From contig NZ_CP145605.1 in NCBI RefSeq assembly GCF_036884255.1, positions 3,286,001-3,350,000 on the forward strand: DNA of 64,000 nucleotides, written 5' to 3'. Below, in pieces: positions 55,249-64,000 of this stretch. A model generated the notes under the pieces. The model did no database searches. It was not told the origin of the DNA and saw only the letters and a list, made by a program, of their open reading frames with translations. Position numbers and translations under genes: made by a program. Source of the DNA: Paenibacillus tundrae. Lineage in GTDB: Bacteria > Bacillota > Bacilli > Paenibacillales > Paenibacillaceae. Position 1 is the stretch's first letter; each line of letters begins with the position of its first letter.

Positions 55249-55500
55249 CTAAATAATTCCGCCTGTGATTCGTTCCAGGTGTAAGAGTGTGGACCCAGAC
55301 ATGGTTGCCCATGCTTTCACATCTTCATAGAATCCTGGATCGGAAGCTTTAACCCGCAAGGTCTCTCCATTCGATAGTTGATCCATTTTCTGCTTCACTT
55401 GTATCAGTGGACCCAGACAACTTAAACCGCATACGTTCAACTCATTATCGATACGCTGTGGCTCAGTCGAAGCAGTGGGAATTGGCCCTGATTCCTTCAC
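55249..55500 (-). CDS. TusA-like sulfurtransferase
   Basis: 83 aa. SirA/TusA fold: NVCGLSCLGPLIQVKQKM, with the normal CxxCPxP replaced by CGLSCLGP (Pro to Leu). The second Cys, which carries the persulfide, is kept. The end LLHLERITGGII is where fused TusA-DsrE proteins continue. Start is GTG 55500, overlapping the oxidoreductase stop as GTGA (translational coupling). It shuttles sulfane sulfur between the rhodanese and DsrE. Confidence 0.75.
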   Translation of the reverse strand: MKESGPIPTASTEPQRIDNELNVCGLSCLGPLIQVKQKMDQLSNGETLRVKASDPGFYEDVKAWATMSGSTLLHLERITGGII

Positions 55501-57194
55501 GCTAGCCCAGGCTCATGATGATCTGGTTTTGCAGGAGAAAATGGAGCCGGCTTAAACTGGGCTTGGCGATATGTTTTATAGCCTCCACTCAAGTTTTTCA
55601 CGCTAAATCCATGCTGACGCAGGATTTGCGAAGCCGTATATCCACGTAAACCAACCTGGCAGTATACCCAGATATCTTTGGATGAGTCTAGTTCATCTAA
55701 CCGCTGACGAAGCTCATCCACTGAAATATTTATTGAACCCGGAATATTCCCATTACGATGCTCCAGAGTACTGCGAACATCCAGTAGTATAGACTGGTCT
55801 GGCTGGCGCTCAGACAGCTGATCATAGGTGAACGTTTGAACACGTCCAGCTGTAATATTCTCTGCTGCGTAGCCAGCCATATTCACTGGATCTTTTGCAG
55901 AAGAATAAGGTGGGGCGTAACTCAGTTCAAGCTCGGTTAAATCTCGGATATGACCGCCAAAATGTATGGCTACAGCAATATCATCAATCCGTTTATCCAC
56001 TCCGTCATAACCGACTGCTTGTGCACCTAGAATCTTACCTTCCGGTGTGAAAAGCAACTTAAGAGTAATCGCGCTGGAACCTGGATAATACGATGCATGA
56101 GAGGCAGGATGCACGATTACGGTTCTATAATCAACACCAAGACGCTTTAGTTTTTTTTCATTACTGCCTGTCGTAGCACCTGTCATACCAAATACTTTAA
56201 TAATGGATGTTCCTTGTGTTCCTTTATAGGTAGAACTTAGTCCGGCAATTCGATCAGCAACAATTCTTCCTTGTTTGTTGGCAGGTCCCGCAAGTGGAAT
56301 AGCTGTCTTAGTACCATGAATGGTTTCAGTTACTTCGATGGCATCCCCAATTGCATAGATATGTGGCACGCTGCTTTCCAGAGCTTCATTTACAATGATA
56401 TGTCCACGTGTGCCCAGAGAAACGCCACTACTTTTCAGAAAAGATGTATCCGGGGTTACTCCTATCGCAAGAATTACCAGGTCAGCTGTCAGAACATGAC
56501 CATCAGCAAGCTCTACTCCAATGCCCTGCTCAAGGGAATGAAATCCCTGAACACGCTGGGAGAATAGCAGGTTTACACCATTTAGCTCCATTTCCTGGGC
56601 CAAAGCTGCTGCTAATTCAGGATCAAATGGGGTGAGTAGCTGTCCATTACCCTCGATTAACGTTACTTCCAATCCAGCTTCCTTTAAGTTTTCTGCCATT
56701 TCAACACCAATAAATCCACCACCTATAACGATTGATGATAGGTTGTTAGATGAATTTATTTGTTCTTTGATACGATCAATATCAGGAATGCTACGTACGG
56801 TGTAAATCAGTGGATTGTCCTTACCCGGTATATCGGGAACCATTGGTTTTGCACCTGGTGACAAAATTAACTCGTCATAGCTTTCTTCATAATGGCCACG
56901 CTCTTGGCTCTGCACTCGAACCGTACGTTTTTGCGGATCAATAGCCATGACCTCGCTTTTTGTACGCACATCAATACGAAAGCGATCTGCCATCCCTTTT
57001 GGTGTTTGTACCAGCAGACGCTCTCGCTCATCAATCGAGCCACCAATATAATAAGGTAAACCACAATTGGCAAACGATATATAGGGGCCTTTCTCAAAGA
57101 TAATAATTTCGGCATGTTCATCCAGACGGCGCAGCCGTGCAGCCGCAGATGCTCCCCCAGCTACACCGCCAACAATCAGTATTTTTTTGCTCAT
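55497..57194 (-). CDS. cdr: CoA-disulfide/persulfide reductase with C-terminal rhodanese domain
   Basis: 565 aa. FAD-binding GGVAGGASAAARLRRL; redox Cys in ISFANCGLPYYIGG (~43), the mark of CoA-disulfide reductases; NAD(P)H-binding VIGGGFIGVEMAENL; dimer domain to ~445. A C-terminal rhodanese domain (~465-550) has its active Cys in WVYCQVGLRGY. Such CoADR-RHD proteins reduce CoA disulfide or persulfide and handle sulfane sulfur. Start 57194 overlaps the ArsR-family gene by 4 bases. The operon order regulator, CoADR-rhodanese, TusA, DsrE is a sulfane-sulfur detoxification unit. Confidence 0.9.
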   Translation of the reverse strand: MSKKILIVGGVAGGASAAARLRRLDEHAEIIIFEKGPYISFANCGLPYYIGGSIDERERLLVQTPKGMADRFRIDVRTKSEVMAIDPQKRTVRVQSQERGHYEESYDELILSPGAKPMVPDIPGKDNPLIYTVRSIPDIDRIKEQINSSNNLSSIVIGGGFIGVEMAENLKEAGLEVTLIEGNGQLLTPFDPELAAALAQEMELNGVNLLFSQRVQGFHSLEQGIGVELADGHVLTADLVILAIGVTPDTSFLKSSGVSLGTRGHIIVNEALESSVPHIYAIGDAIEVTETIHGTKTAIPLAGPANKQGRIVADRIAGLSSTYKGTQGTSIIKVFGMTGATTGSNEKKLKRLGVDYRTVIVHPASHASYYPGSSAITLKLLFTPEGKILGAQAVGYDGVDKRIDDIAVAIHFGGHIRDLTELELSYAPPYSSAKDPVNMAGYAAENITAGRVQTFTYDQLSERQPDQSILLDVRSTLEHRNGNIPGSINISVDELRQRLDELDSSKDIWVYCQVGLRGYTASQILRQHGFSVKNLSGGYKTYRQAQFKPAPFSPAKPDHHEPGLA

Positions 57195-57505
57195 GATTCA
57201 CAGTCTTCCTTTCCAAATAAAATCGTTATAATCTGTTCAACCCGTTGATCTGCAAGCACATAATTCACTTCAAGACCATTCCGCTCAGTAGCGACAATGC
57301 CGGCACTGCGAAGCTTCTGCAAGTGCTGTGATACAGTTGATTGCGGAAGATCCAGACATTCCTGCATGTATGAAACATTACATTTCTTTTTTTGCATCAG
57401 TCCACGCACAATACATAAACGAATCGGGTGAGATAAAGCTTTCAGCAGATTAGCGGGCTCGTCGAACTGTTTTAAAGTATTCATATCAAAAGCAGGTGTG
57501 GTCAA
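57191..57505 (-). CDS. ArsR-family regulator of the sulfane-sulfur operon
   Basis: 104 aa winged HTH: LLKALSHPIRLCIVRGLMQ, then CLDLPQSTVSQHLQKLRSAG. Start is TTG 57505, with AGGAGGG six bases upstream. It has four Cys (RLCIV, KKCNVSYMQEC, EDCES). Two of them could form the sulfide-sensing pair used by SqrR/BigR-type ArsR proteins, which lose DNA binding when persulfides link the Cys residues. Its coupling to a CoADR-rhodanese gene makes a persulfide sensor more likely than an arsenic sensor. Confidence 0.8.
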   Translation of the reverse strand: MTTPAFDMNTLKQFDEPANLLKALSHPIRLCIVRGLMQKKKCNVSYMQECLDLPQSTVSQHLQKLRSAGIVATERNGLEVNYVLADQRVEQIITILFGKEDCES

Positions 57506-57682
57506 AAGTATCCCTCCTAAATCACTATAACGTAATATTACGATATAACGGTTTTGATGTCAATGTTCTCTCTTAAATTCAATTCATCACGCAATTCTTT
57601 ATTCTGAGAAAAGGTATAAAACACGTTGGAAGAAGAATTATACCTTTTATGTTGTTACTTATAGAAAATTAAATACGTTTAG

Positions 57683-58123
57683 TCATGTAGTAGTTAAAGA
57701 ATTCCGGTTTTTTATTTCTTGTATAGATAGATGTAAAGTATAATTTCCATACTCAAGAATATCGTCCAGAAAACGATTCAATTGCTCTTGAGAGCTAGTT
57801 TTAATTTTTAAATGGTAACAGCCTTCTCCCGATACGCGGTGAACCTCTAATACCTCCCTTCGATCGTCCATTAATCTTATAAACGAATGATGGTTAGCTG
57901 TTTTCATATAGAAAATGATAAAAGCTGTAAAAGTGAGTCCGATTTTCGTTTCATCAACTATTACAGAATAAGCTTTAATAACACCACACTCCTCAAGTTT
58001 TTTAATACGATTTCCTACAGCTTGTCCAGTCATATGAATCTGTTCACCTAATTCTTTCCATTGGATACGTGCATTTTCAGATAGTATCCCAAGGATCTGA
58101 AAATCAATATTATCAAGTTCCAT
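57683..58123 (-). CDS. Lrp/AsnC-family transcriptional regulator
   Basis: 146 aa. HTH NARIQWKELGEQIHMTGQAVGNRIKKL at residues 15-42 (here quoted in part: ELGEQIHMTGQAVGNRI), followed by the RAM ligand-binding domain with VHRVSGEGCYHLKIKTSSQE. Members bind DNA as octamers and respond to small molecules such as amino acids. It diverges from the cysteine hydrolase gene over 121 bases that contain an inverted repeat, so this hydrolase is the probable target. Confidence 0.87.
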   Translation of the reverse strand: MELDNIDFQILGILSENARIQWKELGEQIHMTGQAVGNRIKKLEECGVIKAYSVIVDETKIGLTFTAFIIFYMKTANHHSFIRLMDDRREVLEVHRVSGEGCYHLKIKTSSQEQLNRFLDDILEYGNYTLHLSIQEIKNRNSLTTT

Positions 58124-58176
58124 AATAAATTCCTTTCACCATGAATTTTTTTGGGACAAAAGTGTTTCGTTAACTT

Positions 58177-58199
58177 ATCGAATAAAATTACAATTCGAT
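58177..58199. promoter_or_regulatory. Inverted repeat between the Lrp-type gene and the hydrolase gene
   Basis: ATCGAAT (58177-58183) and ATTCGAT (58193-58199) flank AAAATTACA. It sits in the divergent promoter region and is a candidate operator. Confidence 0.45.
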
Positions 58200-58244
58200 T
58201 TATGATTGTAGTGTAACAAAATATTTTATACGAGGTGGAGAATA

Positions 58245-58793
58245 ATGAGCACAGCTCTAATTATTGTAGATATTCAAAATGACTATTTCCCGAATGGGAA
58301 GATGGAATTAAGCAATCCTGAAAAAGCAGCTTCTAATGCTGCAAAAGTGCTTGATTGGTTCAGAAAAAACCACAAGGATAATATTTTCCATGTTCAGCAT
58401 ATCGCAAGTGACCCAGCGATTGGTTTCTTTCTTCCAGATTCGGAAGGTGTAAAAATACATGAGGCTGTTCTACCATTAGAAAATGAAAGTATTATTAATA
58501 AACATTTTCCTAACAGCTTTTTGAATACCGAATTACAAAGCAAACTTAAAGAGAAAGAAATAACCAAAGTAGTGGTTGTAGGGATGATGACACATATGTG
58601 TATTGATGCAACCGTTAGAGCTGCAGTGGATCTCGGCTATGAAACAACACTTATTGAAGATGCATGTGCAACGAGAGAGCTATCCTATCAAAATAAGGTC
58701 GTATCAGCTGAACAGGTCCATTATGCCTTTGTCGGCGCACTTAATGGCATGTATTGCGATGTGAAATCGACTGAAGATTTCACATCGCAATAA
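58245..58793 (+). CDS. Isochorismatase-family cysteine hydrolase
   Basis: 182 aa. Catalytic Asp in ALIIVDIQNDYFPNGKMEL, Lys in NKHFPNSFL and nucleophilic Cys in GMMTHMCIDATVRAA, the DKC triad of isochorismatase-like hydrolases (nicotinamidase, oxamate and N-carbamoyl amidohydrolases). The cis-peptide VGMMTHMC is typical. The substrate is unknown; homologues near Lrp regulators are often annotated only as cysteine hydrolases. Ribosome site GAGGTGGAG. The last codons form one arm of a 16-bp inverted repeat. Confidence 0.88.
   Translation: MSTALIIVDIQNDYFPNGKMELSNPEKAASNAAKVLDWFRKNHKDNIFHVQHIASDPAIGFFLPDSEGVKIHEAVLPLENESIINKHFPNSFLNTELQSKLKEKEITKVVVVGMMTHMCIDATVRAAVDLGYETTLIEDACATRELSYQNKVVSAEQVHYAFVGALNGMYCDVKSTEDFTSQ
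58753..58791 (+). repeat. 16-bp perfect inverted repeat spanning the 3' end of the hydrolase gene
   Basis: ATTGCGATGTGAAATC (58753-58768) and its exact complement (58776-58791) surround GACTGAA. It ends at the stop codon and no T run follows. It may act as a 3' end stabiliser or weak terminator. Confidence 0.6.
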
Positions 58794-58903
58794 GAAATAA
58801 ACACGGTATTACAGAACACAATAGTTCAGATTAAAGTTGAAGGTGAAAAACTTCGCAACCAGTTGCAAAATTATTTTATTGTAAAATAATAAAATTAGAA
58901 AAC

Positions 58904-58949
58904 ATAAGGTCACTTCCACTCTGTCAAGCAAAGTGGGAGTGACCTTTGT
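58904..58949. terminator. Terminator between the hydrolase gene and bglA (convergent)
   Basis: AAGGTCACTTCCACT (58906-58920) pairs with AGTGGGAGTGACCTT (58932-58946), with one mismatch-type pair in the middle. It is followed by TTGTTAAT on plus and ATGTTTTC on minus. Likely end of the bgl operon. Confidence 0.7.
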
Positions 58950-58970
58950 TAATATCGGCCTTATTATGAA

Positions 58971-60416
<1,446 letters not shown>

Positions 60417-60443
60417 CTATTTATAAATTATATAGTTATTCTC

Positions 60444-62390
60444 TTACAACAAGCCTGTCAGCAGCACATCGCCTGTGTTCACTTTATTTTCTTTGGTCTC
60501 GACGATTTCCAGATAATTCTCCGTGTTTGTAACAATCATTGGCGTCACTAAGGAATATCCTTCTTTCTCGATCTCGGCAATGTTAAATTCGACAAGTTTC
60601 TGCCCTTGATGCACAATGTCCCCTTCTTGCACGAAACTTTCAAAATGCTTTCCTTTCAATCGAACGGTGTTAAAACCGATGTGAATCAATACTTCCATTC
60701 CTTCATCCGAAATTATTCCAACGGCATGTTTAGTCGGGAAGAGCGTAACGATTTTTCCGGCAAAGGGGGCAACCAGTTCGCCTGTAGAAGGACGAATTCC
60801 AATCCCTCGACCTAATAGTTCTTGGGAGAAAGCCTCATCCTGAACGTCTTTAATCGGAATGATCTCCCCGTTCATCGGACTGAGCATCGTATGTTTTTTT
60901 CCAATCTTAGACACTGATTTAGGTGGATCTACAGACAATGTAGCAGAATCAGCTTCCGTCTTATCATCCTTGAACATGACGAGTGTTAATGCAAACGAGA
61001 CAACCATGGTAAACACTACACCAATGATGGCAATCATAATATTAGACGTGCCTGGTGCTTTAGGGTCGAACATCGTCAAAAACTCAAATACACCAAATCC
61101 ACCGAAAGTAAACTCTCTAAGGTTGTACATTCCATAAAATCCGCCGGCAACGCCCGAAACGATACAACTCATAATAAACAGCTTCTTGCGTGGCAGGATA
61201 ATACCGTAAACGACCGGTTCAGTGATGCCAAACAATGCAGAAATGGCCGAAGGGAAGCCTAGAGCCTTAAGCTTTTTATCCTTGGTTTTCACGATAATTG
61301 CAAGCACAATGGCCAACTGCGCAAATGAAGTTGCAAAGACGGAGGCCATGATAGTGTCATATCCCATGCTCGTAATGTTGTTAATATATAAAGGGATGAG
61401 TCCCCAATGTAGTCCGAACACGACAAGTACTTGCCATGAGAGCCCCAAAAGGAATCCTGCAAATAATGGACTTGCGTCTCGTACCACCAGTATGCCTTGA
61501 GCAATTAATTCAGACGCATAACTCGCAACAGGTCCGATCAATAGGAAGCCCAAGGATAAGGAAATCAGCACCGTGACCATCGGGATCATGAAAAATTTAA
61601 TCGCACTCGGAACAATCTTATCCAGCGTACGTTGAACTTTAGATGCAAAGTAAACAACGATGATGATTGGCAGAACAGTGGATGTGTAGTTCATGCTGAT
61701 CAATGGAACGCCGAACACATCCAGATAAACTGGAGAACTGAAGGCAGATCCGCTGAATAGCGTGTAAAGTGGCTCTCTGGATCCTGCCAAGGCATCCAAC
61801 TGAATAGCGGGATAACACATAGCTAATCCAATGAGTATACCGATAAAGGGTTGTACTTTAAACTTGTTAGCAGATGTATATCCCAAAAATACAGGGAGGA
61901 ACATAAACAAAGCGTCCCCCATGGCATTAATGATCATATATGCCCCGCTATCCGTTGTATAAAGATGTAGTGTGCTGAACAATGTATTGAAGCCTTTCAG
62001 CATCCCCGCAGCTAACAGAATGCCGAGAATAGGTTGAAACAGGCTTGATATTACATCAATGAAAGCGTCCAGTGGCTTTTTCTTTTTAACACCTTTTTCG
62101 GTTGAAAAACTCGTATTGTCTGGATTCAGTTTAATTATTGAGCTGACCTCCGAATAAACTTCAGAAACATGATTTCCAATAACGACTTGATATTGCCCAC
62201 CTGAACGTAAGACTGTTACTATCCCGTCCAGCTTTTTCATAACTTCATCATCGGGTATGGAATCGTCCTTCAGATGAAATCTTAACCTTGTAACGCAATG
62301 AGTGAGGTCACCAATGTTATCTAATCCCCCTACTTGACTCACAATCTCTTTCGCTAACTGTTGATATTTTCCCATTATGTTCTCCTCCAT
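60444..62390 (-). CDS. bglP: PTS beta-glucoside-specific transporter EIIBCA
   Basis: 648 aa with domain order B-C-A. EIIB (1-90): phospho-Cys in LTHCVTRLRFHLKDD. EIIC (~105-470): about ten membrane helices with PFIGILIGLAMCYPAIQ and FGITEPVVYGIILPRKK. EIIA (~505-640): phospho-His in VLIHIGFNTVRLKG. It imports and phosphorylates beta-glucosides using phosphate from HPr. The mRNA leader contains a RAT-like site, so expression depends on the LicT-type antiterminator. Start at 62390 with GGAGGAG upstream; an ATG six codons in (MGKYQQLAKE) is an alternative. Confidence 0.93.
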   Translation of the reverse strand: MEENIMGKYQQLAKEIVSQVGGLDNIGDLTHCVTRLRFHLKDDSIPDDEVMKKLDGIVTVLRSGGQYQVVIGNHVSEVYSEVSSIIKLNPDNTSFSTEKGVKKKKPLDAFIDVISSLFQPILGILLAAGMLKGFNTLFSTLHLYTTDSGAYMIINAMGDALFMFLPVFLGYTSANKFKVQPFIGILIGLAMCYPAIQLDALAGSREPLYTLFSGSAFSSPVYLDVFGVPLISMNYTSTVLPIIIVVYFASKVQRTLDKIVPSAIKFFMIPMVTVLISLSLGFLLIGPVASYASELIAQGILVVRDASPLFAGFLLGLSWQVLVVFGLHWGLIPLYINNITSMGYDTIMASVFATSFAQLAIVLAIIVKTKDKKLKALGFPSAISALFGITEPVVYGIILPRKKLFIMSCIVSGVAGGFYGMYNLREFTFGGFGVFEFLTMFDPKAPGTSNIMIAIIGVVFTMVVSFALTLVMFKDDKTEADSATLSVDPPKSVSKIGKKHTMLSPMNGEIIPIKDVQDEAFSQELLGRGIGIRPSTGELVAPFAGKIVTLFPTKHAVGIISDEGMEVLIHIGFNTVRLKGKHFESFVQEGDIVHQGQKLVEFNIAEIEKEGYSLVTPMIVTNTENYLEIVETKENKVNTGDVLLTGLL

Positions 62391-62414
62391 ATTCTAGCTG
62401 AAACAGCATAGTGA

Positions 62415-62443
62415 AGGGTTTGGCCAACTTAATGTCACCATCC
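62415..62443 (-). promoter_or_regulatory. RAT-like antiterminator site in the bglP leader
   Basis: On the minus strand, GGATGGTGACATTAAG is followed by TTGGCCAAACCCT. It matches the BglG/LicT RAT pattern GGAT-GTTACTG...GGCAAAACCT in most positions. The upstream GAGGGTTT can pair with AAACCCTTC to make the alternative hairpin; no long T run follows. Confidence 0.6.
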
Positions 62444-62481
62444 TGCTTGCTCTTAAACCCTCACCTCCTTTCATGGTTACG

Positions 62482-63324
62482 TTATGCTCTTGTCTTATAC
62501 ACCACGCGTTGAATGTGGACCGTCAAATACAGCTTTTCTTCACTCGTAAGGCTGTAATTGTAGTTGTTTTTGATGTAGGTTTCGATTTTCCCCACACAAC
62601 GATACGCATTCTGATGTTTTCCTTTTATCACATCCAGAAGATCCTGATCGCTTTCATTCTCATGTAAATTTCCACTGATTAATCTTTGAGCGAAAAATTT
62701 CAGGTGCGTAATAAATCGATAGAATGCTACGGATTGCTCATCGAATTCAATTTGAAAATAATACCTGACAATGTCGCTAATTTCCTGAATGATTTTAGTC
62801 ACTCTGTAGATATCCTGACTTTCTTGGCGATCCTCCGCATTGACGATGTGCAAAGCCAAGAAACCAGCCTCATCTTCCGGAAACTGAATATCAAAAGACT
62901 CCTTGATGAATTGAAGCGCCTTCAAACCAACTTTATACTCATCCGCGTAAAACCGTTTAATATCCCAAAGTAAAGCATTTTTGAGGGAGATCCCGTCTTT
63001 GAAACGGCTTACGGTTGAGAAAATATGGTCGCTGAGCGATATATATACACTATCATTCAGTTTTTTGCCTAGCGTCATTTTTGCGAAATTTATGATTCTA
63101 TCCGCAACATCGAAGTAATCTAAAGGGATTTCCGTCAGAAGTTCCTGGAATTTGATAAATGCCTCCTTGGTGGAAAGGGAGTAAATTTTATCAATGCTTT
63201 GCTCGTCAAGAGCATCGCCTATTCTCTTTTGGTAAGCAATTCCCCTGCCCATCACAATGACTTCCTGTCCCAATTTATCTTGTGTAACCGCCACATTATT
63301 GTTAAGGATCTTAAGAATAATCAT
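62482..63324 (-). CDS. licT: BglG/LicT-family transcription antiterminator
   Basis: 280 aa. N-terminal CAT RNA-binding domain (MIILKILNNNVAVTQDKLGQ, 1-55), then two PRD domains with their phosphorylatable His: YISLSDHIFSTVSRF and FLALHIVNAED in PRD1, FITHLKFFAQRLI and LYLTVHIQRVVY in PRD2. In sugar presence the unphosphorylated-by-BglP form dimerises, binds RAT hairpins and prevents termination. RAT-like sites lie before both licT itself and bglP, so the gene is probably autoregulated. Ribosome site GGGGG. Confidence 0.92.
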   Translation of the reverse strand: MIILKILNNNVAVTQDKLGQEVIVMGRGIAYQKRIGDALDEQSIDKIYSLSTKEAFIKFQELLTEIPLDYFDVADRIINFAKMTLGKKLNDSVYISLSDHIFSTVSRFKDGISLKNALLWDIKRFYADEYKVGLKALQFIKESFDIQFPEDEAGFLALHIVNAEDRQESQDIYRVTKIIQEISDIVRYYFQIEFDEQSVAFYRFITHLKFFAQRLISGNLHENESDQDLLDVIKGKHQNAYRCVGKIETYIKNNYNYSLTSEEKLYLTVHIQRVVYKTRA

Positions 63325-63345
63325 CTCATTTCCCCCTTAATACAA

Positions 63346-63418
63346 ATAAAAAGACCCACCCGCACATCTCGAAATAAACGCTAAATATAGCGCAAATTCA
63401 CGATGTGCAAGCAGGTCT
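63346..63418 (-). terminator. Leader terminator of the licT-bglPA operon
   Basis: On the minus strand AGACCTGCTTGCACATC pairs with GATGTGCGGGTGGGTCT, followed by TTTTTAT. Between the arms is a small GCGCTAAATATAGCG-like hairpin. The first arm overlaps the RAT site, as expected of a LicT-controlled attenuator. Confidence 0.8.
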
Positions 63419-63444
63419 AGCTTGTAATTAAACAATCACTATCC
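63413..63444 (-). promoter_or_regulatory. RAT-like antiterminator site upstream of licT
   Basis: On the minus strand GGATAGTGATTG, then TTTAATTACAAGC and TAGACCT. It shows the GGAT-GTgAxTG...GC-AG-ACCT plan of RAT elements and shares AGACCT with the first arm of the following terminator, so both structures exclude each other. Confidence 0.6.
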
Positions 63445-63561
63445 TTAACTCGCATTCTCATTATAGCCGCGGCCGAAAGATTTAGCAATAACCATTTTAA
63501 TTTGTTCAACTGCTTGTTTTTGCCTTAAATCTGTTGCACAGCCATTAATGAAACGCTTCAT
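63445..63561 (-). CDS. Possible 38-aa protein coupled to the rhodanese-like gene
   Basis: ATG 63561 overlaps the rhodanese-like stop (ATGA). The product starts MKRFINGCATDLRQKQ and ends GRGYNENAS. There is no separate ribosome site, so it would rely on translational coupling. It contains one Cys near the start. It may equally be a remnant of a longer gene. The frame ends one base before the RAT site. Confidence 0.35.
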   Translation of the reverse strand: MKRFINGCATDLRQKQAVEQIKMVIAKSFGRGYNENAS

Positions 63562-63956
63562 TGCATACATGGACACGGAGATGCCACGTTTCCCTTATTA
63601 GTTGAAAGAAAACCACCTCTAACAGCATACAACTGCCGAAAGCCCCGACGTGCCAGAATTCTGGCAGCTTTTTTTCGCTGAATCCAACTGCGGGAAAAGA
63701 TGAATACTTCATCATGCGGCTCAATATGTTTGCTCCACAATACAGGCAGTCTGCCAACCGAGATATTTATTGTGCCCGGAATATGACCAGTCCAATACTC
63801 GCTCGCGTCTCTGACATCCAGGATTTTCACCTTTCCCCAACGTTCTTGAGTGAGGTCCAAGTCCTCGATATTAATATAAGTAAGGGAACGCAGAGGCCAT
63901 AGTTGAGTCAGTCCCCATATACCCGCCAGCCCCAATAAGATATAAATCAATGTCAT
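63558..63956 (-). CDS. Membrane-anchored rhodanese-like protein lacking the catalytic Cys
   Basis: 132 aa from ATG 63956 (MTLIYILLGLAGIWGLTQLW), preceded by GGAAGG; the open frame is ten codons longer. One N-terminal membrane helix, then a rhodanese fold: VKILDVRDASEYWTGHIPGT and GRLPVLW. At the active-site loop, normally CxxGxRS, it reads FSRSWIQRKKAARILARRG: the Cys is Ser and the Gly is lost. The C-terminus ends with CPCMQ. It probably binds rather than transfers sulfur, or uses the terminal Cys pair. The gene is read toward the bgl operon and is distinct from the active rhodanese domain of the CoADR protein. Confidence 0.7.
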   Translation of the reverse strand: MTLIYILLGLAGIWGLTQLWPLRSLTYINIEDLDLTQERWGKVKILDVRDASEYWTGHIPGTINISVGRLPVLWSKHIEPHDEVFIFSRSWIQRKKAARILARRGFRQLYAVRGGFLSTNKGNVASPCPCMQ

Positions 63957-64000
63957 CGTACTATCCCTTCCTCCACAAAATTGCAAGACCTGAAACTTGC

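Noticed and set aside
57191..57505. Arsenic-resistance regulator
   Set aside because: No arsenate reductase or arsenite pump nearby; the gene is coupled to sulfane-sulfur enzymes.

Overview
The window looks like a chromosomal segment of a Paenibacillus-type, spore-forming Firmicute. This is inferred from gene content: an ECF sigma/DUF4179 pair, a WG-repeat protein, a DKNYY protein, a CBO0543 membrane protein, a GerAB germination permease, an opine-metallophore operon and a LicT-controlled beta-glucoside operon. AGGAGG-type ribosome sites with many TTG and GTG starts agree. No rRNA, tRNA or CRISPR array was seen.

Layout. (1) 1-9800, host-like: the 3' end of an ECF sigma factor, its DUF4179 partner, a WG-repeat/DUF3298 protein, small membrane genes, a DKNYY protein, a second methionine aminopeptidase, an NAD(P)-binding protein and an orphan Imm26 protein. 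(2) 9800-26530, an AT-rich accessory island: a Tn7-like transposition module on the minus strand (TnsA, TnsB, TnsC, TniQ), then divergent XRE regulators, a tyrosine recombinase-fold protein that seems to have lost most catalytic residues, a small protein resembling the beta-barrel of Mu/TnsB transposases, and an unrecognised 279-aa protein. Beyond these lie a PIN-domain protein, a frameshifted PHP-ATPase of the TrlF family, the decayed remains of a CBASS-type CD-NTase and an HNH_5-like protein. I read this half as a defence or cargo zone with partly dead content. Transposon ends could not be fixed by eye.

(3) 26530-40590, all minus strand: an opine metallophore (bacillopaline-like) locus. A nicotianamine-synthase-like enzyme and an opine dehydrogenase are co-transcribed with a five-gene nickel/oligopeptide-type ABC importer, a DMT-family exporter candidate and a methyltransferase. 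After a terminator comes a second complete five-gene importer. No histidine racemase gene (CntK) is present. (4) 40860-47660, a decaying region: a frameshifted siderophore-binding lipoprotein, a wrecked siderophore ABC operon, an IS3 remnant and a gerAB-like gene split by an intact 1474-bp IS3-family element with an inferred 3-bp AAA duplication.

(5) 47900-64000: an HxlR/NmrA divergent pair, a CopA copper ATPase behind three two-component genes, a sulfane-sulfur operon (ArsR regulator, CoA-disulfide reductase-rhodanese, TusA, DsrE) with an in-frame amber codon between TusA and DsrE, an Lrp/isochorismatase pair, and a licT-bglP-bglA operon with RAT-type antiterminator sites before both licT and bglP. 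A rhodanese-like membrane protein lacking the catalytic cysteine closes the window.
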